Shown: piece after piece, positions 7,107 to 12,918 of the stretch | Numbering within the stretch: the first letter of the stretch is position 1 | Layout of the letters: the number at the start of each line of letters is the position of its first letter | Assembly: GCA_900552415.1 (NCBI GenBank) | Contig: USAD01000032.1 | Coordinates: 1-14,701, forward strand | From: an uncultured Parabacteroides sp. | GTDB lineage: Bacteria; Bacteroidota; Bacteroidia; Bacteroidales; Tannerellaceae | Direction of reading: 5' to 3' | Length of the DNA: 14,701 nt | The notes under the pieces: generated by a model | Databases searched by the model: none | Told to the model about the DNA's origin: nothing | Seen by the model: only the letters and a program-made list of their open reading frames with translations | Program-made: the position numbers and the translations under genes

Positions 7107-7550
7107 CTACCGATATTTATTGCGGCGGTAAACGTCCTTCGCTCTCCCTCGAAAATCGTACAAAACCACCTCCCGATCATTCTTCTCAATACGATTTCGA
7201 TAAGTAAGGAAACCTGAAGTGCCATCCTCGTATTCCACGATTACCGGCCTCGCCACCGAAGAATAATAAATCGTATCATTCTTTATCTCATAAAAATAAA
7301 CCTCATCAAACCTTAAGGCGGAATCCATAATATGAAATATAGTCGTCTCGTAGAATTCCAACGCGACACGCTGGTCGTTCACGTAATGGTCGGGATCCTC
7401 AATAAACTCATGATATTCCTTCTTCCTTGCCTCATCTGGATCAAAAACAGGAACAGGATCCGAGGTGATCTCCTCCACGTCGTCGCCACAACCAGCCAGG
7501 CAAAAACCGGCTATCAATACAAATAATAATAATTGGATGTTCTTTTTCAT
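7107..7550 (-). CDS. Small hypothetical lipoprotein
   Basis: A 147-residue protein with a lipoprotein signal: MKKNIQLLLFVLIAGFCLAGC, lipobox LAGC with lipidated C21. The next residues (GDDVEEITSDP) are acidic, which in Bacteroidota can favour export to the cell surface. The mature part is rich in charged and aromatic residues (FYETTIFHIMD, YFYEIKNDTIYYSS, VIVEYEDGTSGFLTYRN) and is probably a small beta-rich fold. I do not recognise the family. It begins 73 nt after the stop of the T9SS-exported protein, on the same strand, so the two may be co-transcribed. The hairpin at 7029-7080 lies shortly after its stop. Confidence 0.75.
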   Translation of the reverse strand: MKKNIQLLLFVLIAGFCLAGCGDDVEEITSDPVPVFDPDEARKKEYHEFIEDPDHYVNDQRVALEFYETTIFHIMDSALRFDEVYFYEIKNDTIYYSSVARPVIVEYEDGTSGFLTYRNRIEKNDREVVLYDFRGRAKDVYRRNKYR

Positions 7551-7576
7551 GAATCCTATTTTTTAATTACCCAAAC

Positions 7577-7605
7577 AGGGAGAAGGCCTTCCAGCCCTCT
7601 TCCCT
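7577..7605 (-). terminator. Weak hairpin after the T9SS-exported protein gene
   Basis: AGGGAGAAGG and the CTCTTCCCT arm can pair with one bulge to form an imperfect stem just after the stop at 7624. The minus-strand T-run after it is poor, so it may be an attenuator or nothing; the lipoprotein gene follows on the same strand. Confidence 0.3.
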
Positions 7606-7623
7606 AATTCAACATTCCCTAAT

Positions 7624-9333
7624 TTAATGCTTAACTACGATATTCAGTGTCTGAGGATTTTCATTAGTTCCCAAATCTTTAACATGCAAAATATAAATGC
7701 CATTAGATAATGAGGATACATCAATATTTACTTGAACCTCATTATTTCCATTGGCATTCACATTTGTTTGATAAACACAACTTCCAACTCGATTATACAA
7801 TCCTATCCGATATTCTTGAGCGATTGGATTCAATTTAACAAACGAATCAGCGCCTGATTTTGGTTCAATTCGTACTTGAAGAGTCGAACTCACAGGATTT
7901 TGAACCACGGATAGACTATAAGTAGAGGAGGCATAAAGCCAACCGATCGTTTGCCAAGCGCCCCAACCATATTTATTACAAGCCCGAGCCGAAAGATAAC
8001 AAGAACGCGCATTGCTAGAGCCATAAACTTTCACGCTTGACTTTGTGGAATTCTGCGGAACAACAGACCAATCACCAGAATAATCGACACGCCATTCATA
8101 CGCCGTTACCGGATATTGAGAAGTGCATGTCGCGGAAGCGGAAAACTCCCACGCGCCATTCTTCACAAAATTCGAAGCGATCGGTTGGCTAGGCGCATAA
8201 GCCCCATTATAATAATTCAAGTCAAGGAACCCCGCCCCTTCTTCAGAATAAGGGCAATCTTGCAAAGTGTGTAAAAACACCGGTCCTTTTCCCCACTTGG
8301 ATTTTAAATAAGAAATACCATTACGGGTTTCTTGAATCGCGGAATGATCAGATCCCAGAAAATAGACCTTACTGCTTTCATTAGGGGTTGTCGTAAAAAC
8401 ATAACTTCCATCACGCCAAAAATGAGCGACAGTGCCATTATCGATCCAGACCTTATCTGAGGCGTGTCCGTCCGACATATACCAGGCATAACCGTGACAA
8501 TTATATGAAGTCGTCGCCTCACTCACATATATAATATTGGGGTATTCGCTCAACCAATAATTTTTACTTTCATTTTTCTTATCTTCGGTTAACTCACTTT
8601 CCGTAGCGCTTAGAGGGACAGCAGTCCCATTCGGCGTATAGATTACCCCATTCGATTGAACCGCAAAGGTTGTCACTCCCTGCCCCAAAAATCCGGTTGA
8701 GGCGATAGAAGATAACAGTTCTGAGGCATTATCATTCTCAACCCTGTCTACTCCCTTCAACGTCCGGTTTAAGATTTTCAATGTCAGGGTATAATCAAAT
8801 CCTGAATACACTGATTGGTTATCCATTTTATAAAATAATTTCTCACGAGCCGCATCCGCCAAAACAGCACGATCACTCTCGCTCATCTTATCGATTATAT
8901 CGTCTTGTGACAATAACAACTCAAAATAACATCGCCGGATAGACCAAAAAGATTGATCAACACCCCAATTTTTCAAACCGCCTTCAGATTGATACAATTG
9001 TTTATAAAAAGACAATAATTCCCCTGGAGCGTCTTCTCTTTTCAACAACTCTCGCAAACCATTAAAATTCCGAATAATAAGATCCATTCCATACTGAGAG
9101 CTATTGAAGGCCATAAAAAGGCCCATACGAGGATAATTCAAACATGTAATCAGTAAATCACGTGTACTCATTGAGCTCAAACGCTCTTCCGGGATTTGCA
9201 AAACCGCGAACCGCTCCTTTTCCGTCTTTAAATTACCCCAATCTTCCATTCCCGGCTTTAGCGGGAAATCATAAACTTGCGCATGCGCTAACGCGACAAC
9301 ACTACAAAACAAAAACAAAAAGAGTCTTTTCAT
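7624..9333 (-). CDS. T9SS-exported protein with a probable papain-like Cys/His domain
   Basis: A 569-residue protein. Signal peptide MKRLFLFLFCSVVALAHA; a helical N-terminal region (about 45-200) containing ERLSSMSTRDLLITCLNYPR, a type of segment found in other Bacteroidales exported proteins of unknown role; a middle domain (about 268-362) with YNCHGYAW (C279), FLGSDHSAI (H330) and SKWGKGPVFLHTLQDCPY; an Ig/FN3-like beta segment (about 385-470); and a C-terminal type A sorting domain (about 472-569: VQNPVSSTLQV, YRIGLYNRVGSCV, SNGIYILHV, IVVKH). The sorting domain indicates passage through the type IX system and attachment or release at the cell surface. NCHGYAW with a later DH and KWG suggests an NlpC/P60- or CHAP-like cysteine hydrolase, but this is inference and the target is unknown. 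G+C is visibly lower than in neighbouring genes. Confidence 0.8.
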   Translation of the reverse strand: MKRLFLFLFCSVVALAHAQVYDFPLKPGMEDWGNLKTEKERFAVLQIPEERLSSMSTRDLLITCLNYPRMGLFMAFNSSQYGMDLIIRNFNGLRELLKREDAPGELLSFYKQLYQSEGGLKNWGVDQSFWSIRRCYFELLLSQDDIIDKMSESDRAVLADAAREKLFYKMDNQSVYSGFDYTLTLKILNRTLKGVDRVENDNASELLSSIASTGFLGQGVTTFAVQSNGVIYTPNGTAVPLSATESELTEDKKNESKNYWLSEYPNIIYVSEATTSYNCHGYAWYMSDGHASDKVWIDNGTVAHFWRDGSYVFTTTPNESSKVYFLGSDHSAIQETRNGISYLKSKWGKGPVFLHTLQDCPYSEEGAGFLDLNYYNGAYAPSQPIASNFVKNGAWEFSASATCTSQYPVTAYEWRVDYSGDWSVVPQNSTKSSVKVYGSSNARSCYLSARACNKYGWGAWQTIGWLYASSTYSLSVVQNPVSSTLQVRIEPKSGADSFVKLNPIAQEYRIGLYNRVGSCVYQTNVNANGNNEVQVNIDVSSLSNGIYILHVKDLGTNENPQTLNIVVKH

Positions 9334-9600
9334 ACTTTTAAAATTTAGAATTTAAGATGACATAAATAGTTCTCAAAAATTGAAGAGCAATTACAAAAAA
9401 AGGGATTCACGCCACACTGTATACTCAAAAGTTAAATACTACCTACCCTTATTCCCTATTTATAACGCAAATTCAACAACAAAAATACTATTTTCCTAAA
9501 ACAAAAAGGTTTTGTTGTATATATTTTCTATTCAAACCAACAAAAAAGTTTAAATCGAGAAATGATTCCTATATATATATAATGCATTAGGAAACAATGC
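9334..9600. other. AT-rich intergenic stretch upstream of the T9SS-exported protein
   Basis: No open frame of note. It should hold the promoter for the minus-strand gene starting at 9333, but I find no confident TTTG/TAnnTTTG pair; TTTAACTTTTGAG (minus strand, near 9428-9440) is a poor candidate. A short TA run lies near 9570-9582 next to ATGCATTAGG. The remainder of the gap up to 9689 is taken by the hairpin at 9601-9653. Confidence 0.5.
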
Positions 9601-9653
9601 AAGCCCCGAAGGGGCGGAACCCAGTCGCTTTGTTCCGCCGCCCTTCGGGGCTT
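9601..9653 (-). terminator. Long hairpin after the PorT-like gene, copy B of a repeated element
   Basis: AAGCCCCGAAGGG (9601-9613) pairs perfectly with CCCTTCGGGGCTT (9641-9653), and GCGGAAC (9614-9620) pairs with GTTCCGC (9632-9638), giving about 20 bp of stem with a two-base bulge and an 11-nt loop. It lies 36 nt beyond the stop of the gene at 9690 and most likely ends its transcript. Flanking bases on the plus strand (CTTGTTTCGGGGAAA) also resemble those after copy A. Confidence 0.7.
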
Positions 9654-9689
9654 GTTTCGGGGAAAGGGGCGCTTTCGCTATTCCTTCGC

Positions 9690-10250
9690 TTAAAAACGAT
9701 AACCAACGGAAAGAGTCGTCGCGTGATATTGCTCGTCGCCAAAAGAGAGGTCAAATCCCAAACGGACGAAAAAGCGCTTGACCTCCACGCCCGCCATCGC
9801 GGATAGGCCCAGCTCGGCGACACGGCCATAATCGCCTCCATCACCCCAACGTTTCCAATCGTTCGCGAAGAAAAGCCCCAAGTAAGGTCCAGCTCCCACG
9901 AATATCCTCACGTCATCCGCCACCTTCCAAGTGAAACGGGCCCGCAAGGGAACCTGTAACATGTGACGCACCAATGAGGACATTTCTTGAACAGATTCCG
10001 GCCCGAGCGGTCCGTCCTCCACCCAATAATTAACAAACCCCCGTTGCGTATAATACAAACCGGACTCCAAAGAAAAATTGGACTTGAATTGGTAGTCTAC
10101 GGCCGCTCCAACCTTAACAGCAGGTCTCCATTCATAAGAACGCCCGCGAAAAGCCGACAAACCAACCTCCGGCGAAACGCTCCATTGCGCCCGCACGGAC
10201 GAGAATACGCCCAACAAGCACACGATCAATAATAAGAATCTCTTTGACAT
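9690..10250 (-). CDS. PorT-like outer membrane beta-barrel protein
   Basis: A 186-residue protein with a signal peptide (MSKRFLLLIVCLLGVFSSVRA, cut before Q22). The mature part is a series of amphipathic strands typical of the small Bacteroidota outer-membrane barrel family (OMP_b-brl / PorT-like): WSVSPEVGLSAF, VKVGAAVDYQF, FSLESGLYYTQRGF, LQVPLRARFTW, VRIFVGAGPYLGLFF, ELGLSAMAGVEV, FVRLGFDLSF and a last strand ending in ...LSVGYRF. The C-terminal phenylalanine is the usual signal for the barrel assembly machinery. Length suggests eight strands. It stands alone: the hairpin 9601-9653 follows it and a ~500-nt gap precedes it. Cargo or partner unknown. Confidence 0.85.
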   Translation of the reverse strand: MSKRFLLLIVCLLGVFSSVRAQWSVSPEVGLSAFRGRSYEWRPAVKVGAAVDYQFKSNFSLESGLYYTQRGFVNYWVEDGPLGPESVQEMSSLVRHMLQVPLRARFTWKVADDVRIFVGAGPYLGLFFANDWKRWGDGGDYGRVAELGLSAMAGVEVKRFFVRLGFDLSFGDEQYHATTLSVGYRF

Positions 10251-10480
10251 AAAACAAACATTAAATATAAATGATTAATACATAACACTCTCGCAATACT
10301 CAATCTATAAAGGAGATCTTTTGGCATGCAAAAAAAAAATACCATACAAAAATCCACCAGTTTTCCCATTAAATAACGTTAACGCCATAAAAAGGACAAA
10401 CCTTTCGTCTCTATATTTCACTTGGCTAACAAAAAATCTCGTCCAACCCTTGAAGGAGGAGAATTATTTTAAGTCGCTAA
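10251..10480. other. Intergenic stretch upstream of the PorT-like gene
   Basis: AT-rich, with an A-run near 10330. It should contain the promoter for the minus-strand gene that starts at 10250, but no clear TTTG/TAnnTTTG pair is found; TATATTTA on the minus strand near 10263-10270 is only a partial match. A 66-codon plus-strand open frame (10321-10521) has no recognisable features and is not called as a gene. Confidence 0.45.
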
Positions 10481-10503
10481 AGGATGCACGAGTCGAGCAT
10501 CCT
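10481..10503. repeat. Short inverted repeat
   Basis: AGGATGC and GCATCCT flank a 9-nt loop, a 7-bp perfect stem. It lies in the long gap between the PorT-like gene and gdhA, only 4 nt from the palindrome at 10508. Role unknown; it may be part of a regulatory site or an untranslated leader structure. Confidence 0.5.
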
Positions 10504-10507
10504 CACG

Positions 10508-10526
10508 TATCGTTATCATAACGATA
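10508..10526. promoter_or_regulatory. Nearly perfect palindrome, possible operator
   Basis: TATCGTTAT and ATAACGATA flank a single central C, giving 9-bp arms. Such symmetry is typical of a dimeric regulator's binding site. It is about 260 nt upstream of the PorT-like start codon, far for direct control, so function is speculative. Confidence 0.4.
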
Positions 10527-10570
10527 TTATCCACTGCCGCAATTATACAAAAAGCGTTTTCACTAAAAGT

Positions 10571-10660
10571 AATGGAAGCTCTCCATTAGAGCTGATGGAG
10601 ACTCTCCACTAGAGCTAATGGAGAGCTTCCATTAGAACTGATGGAGACACGCCACTAATC
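10571..10660. repeat. 23-nt tandem repeat that also forms a 63-nt inverted repeat
   Basis: Units of 23 nt begin with TGGA at 10573, 10596, 10619 and 10642 (last one partial), each containing a CTCCA(T/C)TAGAGCT-type core. The outer part forms a perfect 19-bp inverted repeat: 10571-10589 (AATGGAAGCTCTCCATTAG) and 10615-10633 are reverse complements, and much of the 25 nt between them also pairs. The result is a 63-nt imperfect palindrome. It is in the gap downstream of gdhA, beyond that gene's terminator. Confidence 0.85.
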
Positions 10661-10687
10661 GGCGGGTTGGTATTACCAAACAGAAAA

Positions 10688-10717
10688 AAGGCCCCGCCGG
10701 AAACCCGACGAGGCCTT
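10688..10717 (-). terminator. Intrinsic terminator of gdhA
   Basis: On the minus strand AAGGCC pairs with GGCCTT around a GC-rich imperfect stem with a short loop, followed directly by TTTTTTC. It lies 29 nt after the gdhA stop codon. This is the best-formed rho-independent terminator in the window. Confidence 0.85.
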
Positions 10718-10746
10718 CAAAAATAAATCTAATTCCTTATCACATA

Positions 10747-12081
10747 TCAGAGGATGCCTTGCGCCATCATCGCCTTGGCCACCTTCATGAAGCCGGCGAC
10801 GTTCGCGCCCTTCACGTAGTTGACGTAGCCATCCTCTTGCTTGCCGTACTTCACGCACTGCTCGTGGATGTTCTCCATGATGCTCCGCAACTTCTGGTCT
10901 ACCTCCTCGCTGCTCCAGCTCAGCTTCTGGGCGTTCTGCGTCATCTCCAAACCGGAAACGGAAACACCACCCGCGTTAGCCGCCTTGCCCGGAGCGTAAA
11001 GGATCTTGGCCTTGAGGAACTCATCGATCGCCTCAGGCGTAGAAGGCATGTTAGCGCCCTCGGACACGGCGAAACAGCCGTTGGCCAGCAACGTGCGGGC
11101 ATCATCGCCATTCAGTTCGTTCTGGGTAGCGCTCGGCATCGCGATATCGCACTTCTCGCCCCAAGGACGTGCGCCCGGCACATATTTCACGCCATATTGC
11201 TCGGCGTACTCACGGATCCGCCCGCGATAGAGGTTCTTCAACTCCATGATATAATCCAGTTTCTCGCGGTCGATGCCATCCGGATCGTAGATATAGCCAT
11301 CCGAGTCGGACATCGTCACCACCTTTGCGCCGAGACTGATCAACTTCTCGACCGTATATTGCGCCACGTTACCTGAGCCGGAAACCGTCACGACTTTACC
11401 CTTGATGTCGATACCACGAGTCTTCAGCATCTGGAGCAAGAAATAAACGTTACCATAACCGGTCGCCTCCGGACGGATCAACGAGCCACCAAACTCGATG
11501 CCCTTACCCGTGAAGGTACCCGTATTCTCGCGAGCCAATTTCTTGTACATGCCATACATATAAGCCACCTCGCGGCCACCTACGCCGATATCGCCAGCGG
11601 GCACGTCGGTATCCGGGCCGATATGGCGCCACAACTCAAGAACGAAAGCCTGGCAGAAACGCATGATCTCGGCGTTCGACTTGCCACGCGGGCTGAAGTC
11701 CGAGCCACCCTTACCGCCACCCATCGGCAGCGTCGTCAATGAGTTCTTGAATGTCTGCTCAAAAGCAAGGAATTTCAGGATAGACAAATTCACGGAAGCG
11801 TGGAAACGGATACCACCCTTGTACGGGCCAATCGCGTTGTTGTGCTGGATGCGGTAACCCATATTTGTCTGGATCTGTCCCTTATCATCCATCCAAGTCA
11901 CACGGAACGAGAAGATACGATCAGGAATACACAAACGCTCGATCAGGTTGCTCTTCTCAAACTCGGGATGCTCGTTGTAAACCTCCTCGATAGTTCCTAA
12001 TACTTCGGATACTGCCTGATGATACTCGGGCTCATTCGGGAATCTTCTTTTCAAGTTGTCTAATACTTCACTTGCTTTCAT
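10747..12081 (-). CDS. gdhA: Glutamate dehydrogenase, probably NADP-dependent
   Basis: Catalyses 2-oxoglutarate + ammonia + NAD(P)H to glutamate in the cytoplasm, the main ammonia-assimilation route in Bacteroidales. At 444 residues it has the length of hexameric small-type GDH. Visible residues: GPYKGGIRF 85-93 with substrate-binding K88, PMGGGKGGSDF 119-129 with catalytic K124, PAGDIGVGGRE 161-171 with D164, and the Rossmann motif SGSGNVAQ at 234-241. SDSDG (258-262) follows the second Rossmann strand; the serine there is compatible with NADP binding, though the cofactor is inferred. The start is supported by MKASEVLDNLKRRFPNEPEY, typical of the family, and by a promoter 75 nt upstream. It is a single-gene unit with its own promoter and terminator. 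Confidence 0.96.
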   Translation of the reverse strand: MKASEVLDNLKRRFPNEPEYHQAVSEVLGTIEEVYNEHPEFEKSNLIERLCIPDRIFSFRVTWMDDKGQIQTNMGYRIQHNNAIGPYKGGIRFHASVNLSILKFLAFEQTFKNSLTTLPMGGGKGGSDFSPRGKSNAEIMRFCQAFVLELWRHIGPDTDVPAGDIGVGGREVAYMYGMYKKLARENTGTFTGKGIEFGGSLIRPEATGYGNVYFLLQMLKTRGIDIKGKVVTVSGSGNVAQYTVEKLISLGAKVVTMSDSDGYIYDPDGIDREKLDYIMELKNLYRGRIREYAEQYGVKYVPGARPWGEKCDIAMPSATQNELNGDDARTLLANGCFAVSEGANMPSTPEAIDEFLKAKILYAPGKAANAGGVSVSGLEMTQNAQKLSWSSEEVDQKLRSIMENIHEQCVKYGKQEDGYVNYVKGANVAGFMKVAKAMMAQGIL

Positions 12082-12155
12082 TGCCTAAATAATTATTTAT
12101 TGATTGTTCGTAATATCATATTGTCAATAATTCGCCGTTTTCACTGACGACACGG

Positions 12156-12186
12156 CAAAGGTAAGTAAAGTTTTTTTACGAGCAAA
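12156..12186 (-). promoter_or_regulatory. Bacteroidota promoter of gdhA
   Basis: On the minus strand TTTG (12183-12186) is followed after exactly 19 nt by TACCTTTG (12156-12163), a perfect match to TTTG-N19-TAnnTTTG. Transcription would start near 12149, leaving a leader of about 70 nt with no Shine-Dalgarno sequence before the ATG at 12081. Confidence 0.8.
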
Positions 12187-12253
12187 TAATTGAAAGGAAA
12201 AATCACGCAAAAATATCAATTAGACGTAAAACGAATGAAAAAGTATCTAATTG

Positions 12254-12436
12254 TCACTTCTCACGATTCCTGAAATTCTTATATAAGGGAACAAATACGA
12301 TAATCGCCGAGGCAACCAGCGCGAACACGACATCTGCCGTGATCTTTTCGCTATAAGCCAACAACATATAACACAAGGCACCCCACAGGAGCGTGATACA
12401 AACCGCCTGACTATTTGTTATTTTTCTTCGAGCCAT
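12254..12436 (-). CDS. Small two-helix membrane protein
   Basis: A 60-residue protein with two hydrophobic segments (about residues 11-28 and 33-52) and basic ends (MARRK... and ...YKNFRNREK), which by the positive-inside rule puts both termini in the cytoplasm. No family recognised. It begins 15 nt after the stop of the DUF2007 gene and is certainly close enough to share its transcript. Confidence 0.65.
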   Translation of the reverse strand: MARRKITNSQAVCITLLWGALCYMLLAYSEKITADVVFALVASAIIVFVPLYKNFRNREK

Positions 12437-12451
12437 GATTTCTTTTTGTTT

Positions 12452-12838
12452 TTAGTTAGAGGAAAACAGGGAGCCGAAATAGACAAACAGGGCCAGCATG
12501 ACCGCGATGAAGATGAAGAAATAGAGGATCTGCCTCTCGAGCGGCAGGTCGCGCAGGAACGGGATGTGCCGCGTCCAACCACCGACACGCATGACCGGCT
12601 CGTCTTCCATGTCCACGTATTGGGCATAGCCGCCCTCACGCATCAGCTCGAGCGCACGATCATAATCCTTCTCCAGGATCTCGAGCCGGGCGCCCCCGAC
12701 ATCCACGTAACCGGCCATGAGTTGAGAGGTCAACTCGTTCCGGAGATAACACTCGATCCCTTCCGACTCGAGCAAGGCCATCAATGGCCCGGCCTCGGAA
12801 GGATAAGTAAAGCGTGCGATCTCAACCATCTTGTCCAT
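12452..12838 (-). CDS. DUF2007-domain protein with a C-terminal membrane anchor
   Basis: A 128-residue protein. Residues 1-70 match the DUF2007 pattern (PF09413, described as a putative signal-transducing domain): VEIARFTYPSEAGPLMALLESEGIECYL, then a Gly/Val-rich strand (VDVGGARLEILEKDYDRALELM). A linker (71-103) precedes one membrane helix (104-124, ILYFFIFIAVMLALFVYFGS) and a short tail. DUF2007 domains resemble ACT/PII-like alpha-beta folds and are thought to bind a small ligand or partner, but no function is established. It is the first gene of a two-gene unit with the small membrane protein downstream and is preceded by an unusually good ribosome binding site. Confidence 0.85.
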   Translation of the reverse strand: MDKMVEIARFTYPSEAGPLMALLESEGIECYLRNELTSQLMAGYVDVGGARLEILEKDYDRALELMREGGYAQYVDMEDEPVMRVGGWTRHIPFLRDLPLERQILYFFIFIAVMLALFVYFGSLFSSN

Positions 12839-12844
12839 AATCAG

Positions 12845-12852
12845 CCTCCTTT
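12845..12852 (-). promoter_or_regulatory. Strong Shine-Dalgarno sequence for the DUF2007 gene
   Basis: AAAGGAGG on the minus strand ends 6 nt before the ATG at 12838. It stands out because other genes in this window lack a purine-rich site, as is usual in Bacteroidota. About 20 nt further upstream TATCTTTA (7 of 8 matches to TAnnTTTG) may be the -7 element, without a well-placed -33 box. Confidence 0.5.
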
Positions 12853-12918
12853 TATTGATTAGGATGGTAAAGATAAACGAATTTCCCCAAAATAGCCTCT
12901 TGTCGGCTATGCTTTTCG

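Noticed and set aside
10321..10521. 66-codon plus-strand open frame in the intergenic region
   Set aside because: Starts in an A-run, no ribosome site, promoter, domain or signal peptide, and crosses two palindromes.
10759..11376. 205-codon plus-strand open frame within gdhA
   Set aside because: Antisense shadow rich in Leu/His/Arg; gdhA is complete on the other strand.
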